DNA of 64,000 bases from the NCBI RefSeq assembly GCF_024166365.1, contig NC_064839.1, positions 15,672,878 through 15,736,877 on the forward strand. The letters are read 5' to 3'. This stretch comes from Elephas maximus indicus. Its lineage: Eukaryota > Chordata > Mammalia > Proboscidea > Elephantidae. Shown piece after piece: positions 24,431 through 33,894 of the stretch; positions within the stretch are counted from its first letter, which is position 1; every line of letters starts with the position of its first letter. The notes beneath the pieces were generated by a model. That model was not told the origin of the DNA. It saw only the letters and a list, made by a program, of their open reading frames with translations, and searched no databases. Both the position numbers and the translations under genes were made by a program.

Positions 24431-25131
24431 AATTTCTTGCTCAGCCCTTTAGGAGGAATCCGGGAGAGCAGGCTCCCTGGGTCTGCAGTGGCCGCAGCAT
24501 CAGGGCCCAACACTACGGCTGAACATCACACCCAGCCTCCGGTGGGGCTTCCATCCGCCAGCCCGTTGGCCTGTCAGTAATGACAGCTCTGGCTGGTGTG
24601 GGGAGAGTGACTGGGGTGGGGAGAGTCAGTCTGTCCCTGAACATCCTCTGGGGCTGGGAGGCTCATTCTCAAGGCCTCCTGCTCCATGGAGACCCTGGTC
24701 CCCAGCATTCCCAGGAAAGAGTCACAGCAGAGAGAGATCCAAGGGCCTCTGTATCCACAAGGCCATTTTGAAGGCTAAGGGCCAAATTCCTGCCTGTGCC
24801 GTAGACCCTGTACCAGGAGCACTCATGCTTATCTGGAGGCTCAGAGAGCCTGGGCAAGTGTGAAAGCGGCCACTGGTCAACTGGCTGTGGTCCTCAGGGC
24901 CCCACGCTTGGCTTCCCCCAGGAGGATCTGGAGAGTGTCCCCCTCTGTGGTTTTCTGGGAGTGCAGATACAGGAGTCCCTGGCAGGCAGCTGGTTTTCTG
25001 GCACAGGTGGTGACAAGACTTCCCTCTGCCTCTTCCTGGGCTTGAAAAGCTGGAAGGAACACACCCGAGAAGCCTCCAGGGGGATCGCGTGACGTGATGG
25101 AGCCCTGGGGGTGCCCTGTAACTTGGTGATG
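24431..25131. other. Intron upstream of the CHST8 coding exon; no other feature recognised
   Basis: GC-rich. A 290-codon minus-strand frame (24722-25594) crosses the CHST8 exon on the opposite strand and looks like a composition artefact. Confidence 0.45.
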
Positions 25132-25158
25132 GACAGTCTTTCTCCCCTTCTTCTGTAG
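25132..25158 (+). other. 3' splice site of the CHST8 first coding exon
   Basis: A run of pyrimidines (TCTTTCTCCCCTTCTTCTGT) leads directly into AG at 25157-25158. It shows that CHST8 has at least one exon upstream, so the sequence before it is intron rather than promoter. I could not identify that upstream non-coding exon in the window. Confidence 0.85.
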
Positions 25159-25243
25159 ACGTGGCCTGATGGACGCCTGGTGTGGACGATGAGGGAAGAA
25201 CATGCCTCCCACACCCCAGAGGTGACCCTGGAGCGAGCCCTGG
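25159..25243 (+). other. CHST8: CHST8 5' UTR part of the first coding exon, with upstream ATGs
   Basis: Eighty-five bases lie between the 3' splice site and the CHST8 start. They contain three upstream ATGs. Two open very short frames (25169-25192, seven codons plus TGA; 25202-25225, seven codons plus TGA). The third, at 25189, opens a frame offset from CHST8 that runs past the CHST8 start and through the splice donor. The CHST8 ATG itself has T at -3 and C at +4, a weak context, while the in-frame ATG at 25265 has A at -3. This layout would favour leaky scanning or reinitiation. Whether the upstream ATGs are used is inference. Confidence 0.75.
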
Positions 25244-25373
25244 ATGCCCTTGCGACCCAGAACCATGCGCCTGGCCTGCATGTTCTCCTCCATCCTCCTG
25301 TTTGGAGCTGCAGGCCTCCTTCTCTTCATCAGCCTGCAGGACCCCACAGAGCTCGCCCCCCAGCAGGTGCCAG
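25244..25373 (+). CDS. CHST8: CHST8 first coding exon: carbohydrate sulfotransferase 8, N-terminal 43 codons (partial)
   Basis: CHST8 is a Golgi type II membrane enzyme that moves sulfate from PAPS to C4 of terminal GalNAc on N-glycans, notably of the pituitary hormones LH and TSH, which sets how fast they are cleared. Seen here: an ATG at 25244, a short basic cytosolic tail (Arg4, Arg6, Arg9), a hydrophobic signal anchor at about residues 10-31 (containing LLFGAAGLLLFISL), then the start of the luminal stem (DPTELAPQQVP). This matches the human CHST8 N-terminus as I recall it, with substitutions at residues 2 and 6. The exon ends after the first base of codon 44 (phase 1) at a GTGAGC donor, where the human protein continues with Gly. 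The reading frame past 25373 is intron. The PAPS-binding and catalytic parts are encoded by later exons that I could not find in this window. A second in-frame ATG (codon 8, 25265) has the better initiation context. Identity is very sure; the exact start is less so. Confidence 0.95.
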
Positions 25374-25379
25374 GTGAGC
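25374..25379 (+). other. 5' splice donor after the CHST8 first coding exon
   Basis: CAG|GTGAGC is close to the mammalian donor consensus. It splits a glycine codon after its first base, which agrees with the next residue of human CHST8 being glycine. Confidence 0.9.
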
Positions 25380-25754
25380 CCTACCTTCCCCAAGAGGGTG
25401 CAGACTGGCAAGCTGAGCACAGACCCTCCAGGTGGAGGACACAAGGCCAAGTGTGTGCCAAGACCCCTAGCATGCAGAGGAGAGGTCTTGGCCTCCGACT
25501 GGGAGGCTTCAGCCTCAGGGTGGCAATGATGTGTCTGAAGCCAGACCACCAGCCTCTGGGCTCGGGCCTGTGACCTCCAATGGGCATGTTGCAACAGGAC
25601 AGCCCCTCTTGGGAGTGCTATTTGATGGGGAGCCTGACTGTCTGCTCAGCAGTTGCTCCCCTTTGGTGGAACTCAGATTTAAGGAGGATCATGCCACCTC
25701 TTAAGACCTGTTCTGCATTGTCTGGAACATCTCCCTGAGCCCACGATTCCCAAG
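25380..25754. other. Start of the CHST8 downstream intron; nothing recognised
   Basis: The exon frame stays open by chance to 25573, but the splice donor and the loss of similarity to CHST8 after codon 44 place this in the intron. Confidence 0.6.
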
Positions 25755-26272
25755 TGTCTTAGTCATCTAAGGCTGCTATAACAAATACCACAAGTGGATG
25801 GCTTTAACAAAGAGAAATTTATTCCCTCACAGGCTAGGAGGCTAGAATCCCAAATTCAGGGTGCCAACTCCAGGGGAAGTCTTTCTCTCTCAGTTAGCTC
25901 TGGAAGAAGGTCCTTGTCATCAGTCCTGCCCTGGTCTAGGAGCTTCTCAGTGCAGGGATCATGGGTCCAAAGGACTTGCTCTGCTCCTGGCACTACTTTC
26001 TTGGTGGTATGAGGTCCCCTCTCTCTCTGCTTGCTTCTCTTTTTTATATCTCAAAAGAGATTGACTGAAGACACAACCTAATATTGTAGATTGAGTCCTG
26101 CCTCATTAACAAAGTGCCTCTAATCCTGCCTCATTAACATCATAAGTAGGATTTATAACACATGGGAAAATCATATCAGATGACAAAATGGTGGACAATC
26201 ACACAATATCGGGAATCATGGGCTAGCCAAGCTGACACACACTTCTAGGGGGACACAATTCAATCCATGACA
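25755..26272 (-). mobile_element. Solo LTR, minus strand (family shared with 4217-4729)
   Basis: Begins TGTCTTAGTCATCTAAGG and ends CAATCCATGACA. Minus-strand AATAAA is at 25818-25823. The flanking pentamers CCAAG (25750-25754) and CCATG (26273-26277) differ at one base, consistent with an aged 5-bp target duplication of the ERVL/MaLR kind. Confidence 0.8.
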
Positions 26273-26983
26273 CCATGTGACTTAATTTTCCTGCCCAGCC
26301 CTGAGGATCCCTTGCGTTCAGCACTTCCAGCCAGGGCAAAGGGATTGGGGTCCTCCTGGCTCTGTGAGGCCGAGAGCCGCTCCTGCTTGTCCCACACCTG
26401 CTTACCTCTCCTTCCGTTCCTTCACAGAGGCTGCAGTCGGCTGGGGGCAGATGGGTTTGCTGGGAGTGCAGGGAAGTGAAGGCTGAATGGGCGGTTCTGT
26501 TGCCTTGGGGCAGATGAAATATGGAGAGGGGGCTCGGGCAAGCTTCCTGCCCTGAGGCACCCGCTGACACTGCTGGCACACAGCCCCCTCCGAGTATGGT
26601 AGGGTTGGAGGTCAGCAGGCATGGGGCCAAGGCCAAGGATCACTCTGCTTTGAAGAGTGGGAAAAGGATCATTCCCAGGCCAGAGTGGCAGTGTCTTTCA
26701 GCAGTAGCCCTGTGGACCTTGTTGTGGTCCTTGAAGATACCTGCTTACAGCCCATGTGCTCCATTTCACGGATATGCTTGCGCATCCCTGGAGGCGCCCT
26801 TCTCCCCAGGGATGTGTGCGCGCATGCACACACATACACACACACACACTCTTGCTCAGTGCTATGAGCCAGCGCAGCTAGAAAAGGGCAGCAGAGACCA
26901 GAGGTGCAGGCCTGGGGATTCCTGGGCTGTCCTGCCTGCCTCACGCAGCACAGGATGGTGGGCACCACATGGGCATGTGGCCC
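26273..26983. other. Intron with a CA repeat; no gene recognised
   Basis: A (CA)n tract lies at about 26825-26850. Otherwise unassigned. Confidence 0.45.
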
Positions 26984-27600
26984 GTCCTGTTTCCCAGGGC
27001 TGCTGTAACTGAAGGCTCCTGGGCAGCACACATGGTTAAGTGCTCGACTACTAGCCGAAAGGTTCGTGGTTTGAGCCCACCCAGAGGCTCCTCAGAAGCA
27101 GGCCTGAGTGATCTGCTTCTGAAAGGTTGCAGCCTGGAAAATCCTATGGAGCAGTTCTACTCTGTACACATCAAGTCACCACTAGTCAGAATCAACTCGA
27201 CGACAGCTAACAACAACAACAGTTGTCAAAAGGTTCCTCAAATCGGATGGCTTAGAAGCACCAAAATGTGTTGTCTCACAGTTTTGGAGGCTAGGAGTCC
27301 AAAGCAGGGTGTTAGCAGGGTCATGTTCTCTTGGGAGGCTCTAGGGGAAAGTCCTTTCTTGTCTCTCCCAGCTTCCAGTAGCCATGGTGTCCTTGGCTTG
27401 CAGCTGCACCGTAACTCCATAGACACGTGGCCGTCTTCTCTGTGTCTCTTCTATCTGACAAAGGCATCACTCAGATTGGATTAGGACTTATTAAGGCCTG
27501 ATATTAACTGAGAACAATCTCCAGAGACCATGTTCACAAATCATGTGCACAAGCGCCAGGTGTTAGGACTTCAACATAAATACCTGGGGACAATCTGTGG
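26984..27600 (-). mobile_element. MLT1-type MaLR LTR, minus strand, interrupted by an AfroSINE
   Basis: TTTCCCAGGGCTGCTGTAAC, TCACAGTTTTGGAGGCTAGG, GTGTCCTTGGCTTGCAGCTG and TCTTCTCTGTGTCTCTTC follow the reverse complement of MLT1. The break at 27013-27220 is a SINE. Confidence 0.75.
27013..27220 (+). mobile_element. AfroSINE, long form, plus strand
   Basis: It has CACATGGTTAAGTGCTCGAC, GGTTTGAGCCCACCC, GTGATCTGCTTCTGAAAGG and the tail AATCAACTCGACGACAGC followed by (AAC)n. Confidence 0.9.
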
Positions 27601-28293
27601 CAGGTACGCTGGCCTGCAGGCTCCCTCCAACTGTGCCCTCAGCTCTTACCCACTCACCCCGTGGTGCTGCCCCCTGTCTCTGCTCCCGATTGTTTTGCTG
27701 CTGCAAAGAGGTGTACTTGCCCATGCTGTGTGGCCCTGATGCAGATCAGGGGCCCAGAGGCGTGCTGTGTGGCCCTAGTACAGATCAGGGGCCCAGATGC
27801 ACAGGAGGGAAGGCAGAAGGAACACCAGGAAGCCAGAAACAGGGCTCCCCTTCCCCCGCTCCTGGGCCTGGCAGCTGCCACCACAGGCCCTGTGTGGGCG
27901 AGGCCAATGAGTTGATGCTTTCATCACAGAGAATGGGTCAGAGGCAGCCAAGGCAGCCAGGCGACCCCCAGGGGACTGCGGGCGAGTCATCACTGCTGAT
28001 TCACGTCTGGGCCGAACCCTCTCAAGTTATAGCTGTCAGAAGTGGGTCTGTCTGCTCCCCAGGCTTCTGAAGAAGCCAGCACGCATGACCGAGCTGGCTA
28101 CTGTGCGGGGACTCTGCAGCCTCCTGCCAGGCCCCTGGAGTAGCCAACGACATCCACTGTGTCAGCAGAACCAGCACTGCTGACCCCCAAGCCCCACAGG
28201 GCAGCGCCATCAGGGTGGAGGAGAGAGCTGGTTGTGTGTTAGCTGCACTAAAGCAAACTCCAGAAAAGTGGTGCTTAAACACTGCTGGGACAA
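27601..28293. other. Intron, GC-rich; no gene recognised
   Basis: Bases 27727-27793 hold an imperfect tandem duplication around CAGATCAGGGGCCCAGA. Nothing else stands out. Confidence 0.45.
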
Positions 28294-29740
28294 ATGGTGT
28301 CTGTGTGCCCTAGGTGCGTGCCTGAGCGCGAGGTTTGGATGGTGCTGGGGGCTGTGTGCCCTAGGTGCGTGCCTGAGTGTGAAGTTTGGATGGTGCTGGG
28401 GGCTGTGTGCCCTAGGTGCGTGCCTGAGTGTGAAGTTTGGATGGTGCTGGGGGCTGTGTGCCCTAGGTGCGTGCCTGAGTGTGAGGTTTGGATGGTGCTG
28501 GGGGCTGTGTGCCCTAGGTGCGTGCCTGAGTGTGAGGTTTGGATGGTGCTGGGGTCTGTGTGCCCTAGGTGCATGCCTGAGTGTGAGGTTTGGATGGTGC
28601 TGGGGGCTGTGTGCCCTAGGTGCGTGCCTGAGTGTGAGGTTTGGATGGTGCTGGGGGCTGTGTGCCCTAGGTGCATGCCTGAGTGTGAGGTTTGGATGGT
28701 GCTGGGGGTCTGAGTGCCCTAGGTACGTGCCTGAGCGCGAGGTTTGGGTGGTGCTGGGGGTCTGTGTGCCCTAGGTGCCTGCCTGAGCGCGAGGTTTGAG
28801 TGGTGCTGGGGGCTGTGTGCCCTAGGTGCGTGCCTGAGTGTGAGGTTTGGATGGTGCTGGGGTCTGTGTGCCCTAGGTGCGTGCCTGAGTGTGAGGTTTG
28901 GATGGTGCTGGGGGCTGTGTGCCCTAGGTGCGTGCCTGAGTGTGAGGTTTGGATGGTGCTGGGGGCTGTGTGCCCTAGGTGCGTGCCTGAGTGTGAGGTT
29001 TGGATGGTGCTGGGGGTCTGAGTGCCCTAGGTACGTGCCTGAGCGCGAGGTTTGGGTGGTGCTGGGGGTCTGTGTGCCCTAGGTGCCTGCCTGAGCGCGA
29101 GGTTTGAGTGGTGCTGGGGGTCTGTGTGCCCTAGGTGCGTGCCTGAGCGCGAGGTTTGGATGGTGCTGGGGGTTTGTGTGCCCCAGGTGTGTGCCTGAGC
29201 GCGAGGTTTGGGTGGTTCTGGGGGTTTGTGTGCCCTAGGTGCCTGCCTGAGCGCGAGGTTTGGGTGGTGCTGGGGGTCTGAGTGCCCTAGGTGCGTGCCT
29301 GAGTGTGAGGTTTGAGTGGTGCTGGGGTCTGTGTGCCCTAGGTGCGTGCCTGAGTGTGAGGTTTGGGTGGTGCTGGGGGTCTGAGTGCCCTAGGTACGTG
29401 CCTGAGTGCGAGGTTTGGGTGGTGCTGGGGGTCTGTGTGCCCTAGGTGCCTGCATGAGTGTGAGGTTTGGGTGGTGCTGGGGGTCTGAGTGCCCTAGGTG
29501 CGTGCCTGAGTGCGAGGTTTGGGTGGTGCTGGGGGTCTGTGTGCCCTAGGTGCGTGCCTGAGTGTGAGGTTTGAGTGGTGCTGGGGTCTGTGTGCCCTAG
29601 GTACGTGCCTGAGTGCGAGGTTTGGGTGGTGCTGGGGGTCTGTGTGTCCTAGGTGCCTGCATGAGTGTGAGGTTTGAGTGGTGCTGGGGTCTGTGTGCCC
29701 TAGGTGCGTGCCTGAGCGTGAGGTTTGGGTGGTGCTGGGG
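28294..29740. repeat. Minisatellite, 51-bp unit, about 28 copies
   Basis: The core GTGTGCCCTAGGTGCGTGCC, then TGAGTGTGAGGTTTGG, then ATGGTGCTGGGGGCT, recurs every 50-52 bases. Most units are 51 (17 x 3), so long frames stay open on both strands by periodicity alone. Unit variants include GAGCGCGAGG versus GAGTGTGAGG, TACGTGCC versus TGCGTGCC, and GGTCTG versus GGCTG. The pattern at about 28711-28800 recurs about 308 bases later, at about 29019, so six-unit blocks have been copied. Every unit has GG runs (GGTTTGGATGGTGCTGGGGG) that could form a two-tier quadruplex. Confidence 0.97.
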
Positions 29741-30279
29741 ACACATGGGCAGAGGGGCCACATGCATTGATGTTAGCGTCAGTGTCTACTGTGGAAACCT
29801 GGGAGAGAAGGAGGGGTGTGTCTGTGGTGCCCCCTAGTATGGGGACCATGCGCCCATCTGCAGTGCACGCCAGGTGCAGGCGGGACATTCCTGGGTGAGA
29901 GAGAGTGTCTTGGTGCACTGCAGCCAGCTGGCCAAGCAGAGCATTGGCCCCTCCTTCTGCAGGTAGAGGGATCCCGCCCCTCACAATGGCTAGCATCTCT
30001 GAATGCACACCTGTGCCCACCTCTCTCCCCATTACTGGGATTCCTGAGGGGAGCACCGTGCTTGGAGAGGTCAGGAGCCTCTGGTGGGGCAAGTGTCTGG
30101 GATGGCCTAAAGCTGAGGTGACCACCCTCTGCAGCAGGGTGGCACCAGCCTTGCAGAACCAGGTGAGGAGCACACTTGGGTCCTGAGCCACACCCTGTGG
30201 CTGTGAGTGGTGCTGGACTGCCCTCAGCTTGTGCCAGGTGATGGGCAGACCTCCATGTTCTCTGTAAGTCACATCAAAC
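29741..30279. other. Intron, nothing recognised
   Basis: GC-rich sequence after the minisatellite. No repeat or domain seen. Confidence 0.45.
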
Positions 30280-30580
30280 CATGGCCATAAAACTTTAAGT
30301 AATGCTTACGTTACTCTCCCTCAGCAAAGTACTCCTGACACAGGCTGTTTGTGTTGATTTGTTACTATTCATTTATCCTGCCCCTGTACTTCTAGCAGCA
30401 GCCTAATTGTGATTCGGTACCAAGAAAGCAATATCAAAGTAATTTTCCACAACATTAGTTACAATTTTCTTCAGATCTTTCAAGTGAAACAATCCCATCC
30501 TGTTGGCTTCTCTGAGCATATAAACCTTGATTACATTTATCTGTTGGTAACCAATGCTTACAAAGTATACGTGTCCAGTT
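30280..30580. promoter_or_regulatory. Candidate conserved noncoding element 4
   Basis: AT-rich non-repetitive block (CATAAAACTTTAAGTAATGC, CCTAATTGTGATTCGG, CATTAGTTACAATTTTC) between GC-rich flanks. A second AT-rich piece, 31000-31115, includes TATTAAATTAAACTTTC. Conservation is untested. Confidence 0.3.
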
Positions 30581-31125
30581 GCACGGCTGGGTGGCCCCCA
30601 GGGCCCCTGACAAGCCTTGTCCCGGTGGATTTTTGCCGTGGGAGGGGCAGACACGGAAGTCTTCCCTGCCATCTGGGTCAGGAAAGGCCTGTCAGGGGCC
30701 CTGGCCTGCAGAGGAAACTCCGCATGGGCCACTCTGGCTTTCACTGTGGTGGAAAATTTCCTGGGAACCAAGTTCCCTGGGCTCTGCTGCTGGTGTTACT
30801 GATGCAGGCCGGATGAGCGAGGACCGGCTTGAGAGGGCAGGTGGGAGTTCTTAGATGCTTGTGATCGATCCCTTGGGGTCTGGACTTTTATATTTTATAT
30901 TATTTATATTTTATATTTCTCCCGTGCACCACCAGGTGTTAACAGGAAGCAGCAGCACCTGCATATACAATGGGCCAGTCAGCAAACCTCACCTGGCTTC
31001 ACTCATTAAATGGAATCTTATGAGATTGCCCAGTTTTGTAAATCAAGCCATGTTTTCAAAAAGTTTCGCAATATTAAATTAAACTTTCTGAAACCTAAAC
31101 AGCTACCTATTAATTTACCTGTGGG
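30581..31125. other. Intron, nothing recognised
   Basis: An AT simple tract (TATTTTATATTATTTATATT) lies at about 30889-30915. Confidence 0.4.
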
Positions 31126-31875
31126 AGTAGTGGTGGTTCAGTGGTAGAATTCTTGCCTTCCATGACGGAGACCCAGGTTTGATTCCCTGCCAATGCGCCT
31201 CATGTGCAGCCACCAGCTATCTGTCAGTGGAGCCTTTGGCGTTGCTATGATGCCGAGTAGGTTTCGGCAGAGCTTCTGGACTAAGACAGACTAAAAAGAA
31301 AGACCTGGTCATCTCCTTCCAAAAAATCAGCCCGTGAAAGCCCTATGTATCCCCAATGTGTCCGTCACTAGATGAATGGATAAACAAAATGTGGTATATA
31401 CACACAATGGAATACTACTCAGCCATAAAAAGAAGTGAAGTTCTGATGCATGGGGCTGCATGGAAGAAGCTTGAAAACATTAGGCCGAGTGAAATCAGTC
31501 AATCGCAAAAGGACAAATATTGCATGATCTCACTTACATGAAATATATAGAAATCAGAGATTATCGGTGGTTACCTGGGGTGTGAGGGAAGGGAAAGGGG
31601 ATCTTTTTGCTCGGGGGCATTGAGTTTTCTGTTAATGGTGGCAGAATGATTTGGGAAAGGATAGCGAGAATAGTTGCATGACTTAAAGAATGTAAATCAA
31701 TGTCACTGAATTGTACATGTAGAAACTGTTGAGGTGGCATATGTTTTGTTATGTATATTTTCACCAAAACAAAACAACAATAACGAAAAGACCCTATTGA
31801 CCACAACAATCCGATCCCGTTGTGCATGGGGTCACCATGAGTTGGAGTCTGACTTGACAGCCGCTAACAACAACC
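31126..31875 (+). mobile_element. tRNA-Gly-headed afrotherian SINE, plus strand, split by an L1 3' end
   Basis: Bases 31129-31199 align with tRNA-Gly(GCC): TGGTGGTTCAGTGGTAGAAT, TCTTGCCTTCCATG and GGTTTGATTCCCTGCCAATG, including A- and B-box-like motifs. The body follows: CAGCTATCTGTCAGTGG, CAGAGCTTCTGGACTAAGAC, AGACCTGGTCATCTCC. It breaks off at GAAAGCCCTAT (about 31344) and resumes at ACCCTATTGACCACAAC (31790), ending GGTCACCATGAGTTGGAG and GACAGCCGCTAACAACAACC. It is not a functional tRNA gene: the arms carry several mismatches. Confidence 0.9.
31345..31789 (+). mobile_element. L1 3' end inserted in the SINE, plus strand
   Basis: AGATGAATGGATAAACAAAATG, CAATGGAATACTACTCAGCC, GAAATCAGTCAATCGCAAAAGG and GCATGATCTCACTTACATG are typical of a mammalian L1 3' region. 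It ends in an A-rich tail. GAAAG-CCCTAT on the left and GAAAAGACCCTAT on the right mark an approximate 11-base target duplication. Confidence 0.85.
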
Positions 31876-32479
31876 ACCACCTACCTGCATTCTAAAATTA
31901 GACGTTCCTGTGCACCAGAGAGTTCTCTTATCCAGTTACAATTATTTCTCAGTCCCCAGTATTGCCCGAGGTCAGGGCTTCTGCCCTCAGGAAGCTCACT
32001 CCTTGGCCCAGGAGACTTGTCCCTTCCCCAGGTGGAAGATTTGGAGGCCAGGCTCAAGGTGGGAATAAAAAACCCCAATGTGCTGGCTCTGATGGGTGCA
32101 GAAGGCGGGCTTCCTGTGGTTGGGCAAGCTGCACTTTTATGAGCTGACTTTCTTTATGAATGTTTTAGTATGCAGAGTTTTAGACATGCAGAAGTAGAAT
32201 AGAAGGGTATAGTGAACCCCACATACCTGTCACCCAGCACTCCCAATGTCTTTAGGCTGGCCCCCACCACCTCCCTCCTTCTGTATAATTTTGAAGCATA
32301 TACCAGATATCATATCAATCCATCCATAAACATTTTGATATATTTCTCATCCTAAAGAACTCCCTTTTTTTTTTTTTTAGCATAACTGCTATACTATCAT
32401 CAAACCTAAAAAACAAGAATTCCTTAATATCATTAAATGCACAACCAGTGATCAAATTTCTAATTGTCTCATAAATATT

Positions 32480-33293
32480 TGTAAAAATGGCATGGGGGTG
32501 GTGTCTGACCTCCTCTGACTTCACAAAGGGGAAGGAGAATCAAGATCAACAGCCCAAGGCTGGTTTGTGAGGCAGAGGTCAGACATGCCTCCTCTCTCGG
32601 CCATCTTTACCAATTCTGACACCAACCGTCCCTCCCACGGCACTCTCTGCTGGGTTCAATAATTCATTGCAGTGGCCGCACAGAACTCACGGACAATACG
32701 CACAATTATGGGGTTTATTACAGTTGAGGTTCAGGAATGCTTAGGATGTGGTTCTTCCATCAAGACAGCCTCTTCTCAGCTGTGCTCACAGGCACACCTC
32801 TCTGGCCCTCTGCCTGCTCCTGCTCGGGCAAATGTTAAAAAGCTTTTAGCTTTGCCAATAAGTGCCCAGAGGCACCCTATTCCACCAGCAAGCCTCCTGC
32901 CCAAAGGCACTCAGCTTTCTCGCTCTGAGGACTTAGAAGCTCACTTTGTCGTCTCCTGCTGGTCTCTCCTGCCGCCATTTCTCTGCCACAGCTTCTTGCT
33001 GTCTTCAGTGCCACAGCTCTCTCTTTCCCTCTCTCTCTCGTCTCCTGGGTCCAGGAGCCACCCAGGACAGAGCTTCTGTGTCCAAAGGTCGTGCCCCCTT
33101 CCTGGCTGTTCTTCCTTGGTGGTGATGGGATCCTCTCTCTGCTCTGGAATTTTAAGCCTCGTGGGATGGCAAAAGTAGCAGTCACCTTGGTGGGCCACAA
33201 TTACCTTATTTGCACAATCCCACCCAATCACTTACGTGGGAGTTACAAGACCATGGCAAGAAAGGCCACACGAAAACGATCCATCACGTCACA
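32480..33293 (-). mobile_element. Solo LTR, 814 bp, minus strand, with a perfect 5-bp target duplication
   Basis: On the minus strand it begins TGTGACGTGATGG and ends CATTTTTACA, giving TG...CA ends. ATATT flanks it at 32475-32479 and 33294-33298. Minus-strand AATAAA is at 32713-32718. A 5-bp duplication is the ERVL/MaLR (class III) norm. No internal coding sequence remains. It is related to 1743-2668. Confidence 0.9.
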
Positions 33294-33333
33294 ATATTAT
33301 ATTTTCCCCCAGTTCGTTTTATCCAAATAAGAT

Positions 33334-33409
33334 CCACGCATTGCAGCTGGTTGATGAGTCTGTTAACCTATCCACGCATTGCAGCTGGTTGATGAGTCTG
33401 TTAATCTAT
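33334..33409. repeat. 38-bp tandem duplication
   Basis: CCACGCATTGCAGCTGGTTG and the following 18 bases occur twice in a row (33334 and 33372) with a single mismatch, inside the old L1 sequence. Confidence 0.95.
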
Positions 33410-33416
33410 AGGTTCT

Positions 33417-33862
33417 GTCTTAGTTTCTGAGGGCTGCCAGACCAAAGTCTGACAAACTGGGTGACTTGAAACAACAGAAATTTATCTCTTCACAGTTCTG
33501 GAGGCTAGAAGTCCAAAATCAAGGTGTCAATGGGCCATGCTTTCCCTGAAGGCTCGATGAGAGGAATCCTTTCTTGTTGTTTCTAGCTTCTGGTGGTCCT
33601 AGGCATTCCTTGGCTTGTGGCAACACAGCTCCAGCTTCTACCTCCATCTTCATGTGGCCTTCTTCCTTATGTGTCTCTCTGTGTCTCTTTTATAAGGACA
33701 TCAGGCATATTGGAGTTGGGCCCACCCTATTCTAGTATGATCTTATGTTAACCAATTACACCTGGAAAGATGCTATTTTTGAATAAGGTCACCTTCACAG
33801 GTACTAGTGGCTAAGACTTCAACGTATCTTTTGGGGGAGCCCAAATCAACCCACGAGAGGCT
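33417..33862 (-). mobile_element. MLT1-type MaLR LTR, minus strand
   Basis: GACTTGAAACAACAGAAATT, CAGTTCTGGAGGCTAGAAGTC, CATTCCTTGGCTTGTGGC, CTTTTATAAGGACATCAGGC and TTTTGGGGGAGCCCAAATC are MLT1 in reverse complement. Confidence 0.9.
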
Positions 33863-33894
33863 CCCTCTCCATCTTTATTTTTCTCTTGCAATTT

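Larger units (their letters stand above)
32150..33416 (-). mobile_element. Old L1 3' region, minus strand, split by a solo LTR
   Basis: CCCACATACCTGTCACCCAG, AAATTTCTAATTGTCTCATAA and, after the LTR, CCACGCATTGCAGCTGGTTG follow one continuous old L1 3' UTR in reverse complement. A 38-base tandem duplication is at 33334-33409. Confidence 0.7.

Noticed and set aside
24722..25594. 290-codon minus-strand frame
   Set aside because: It runs antisense through the CHST8 exon and its splice sites, so it is a composition shadow.
28232..29445. Long open frames (up to 180 codons) with a repeating 17-residue pattern, as if a repeat protein
   Set aside because: The 51-bp unit is a multiple of three, so frames stay open in several frames on both strands. 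There are no splice sites or codon-bias evidence, and some 50- and 52-bp units break the frame.
28294..29740. CRISPR-like regular array
   Set aside because: The units are contiguous with no unique spacers, and the genome is mammalian.
31129..31199. tRNA-Gly gene
   Set aside because: Several stem mismatches, an altered B box and a continuous SINE body downstream show that it is a SINE head, not a gene.
32480..33293. Endogenous retrovirus with coding capacity
   Set aside because: Only an LTR is present. No gag, pol or env sequence lies next to this or the other LTRs.
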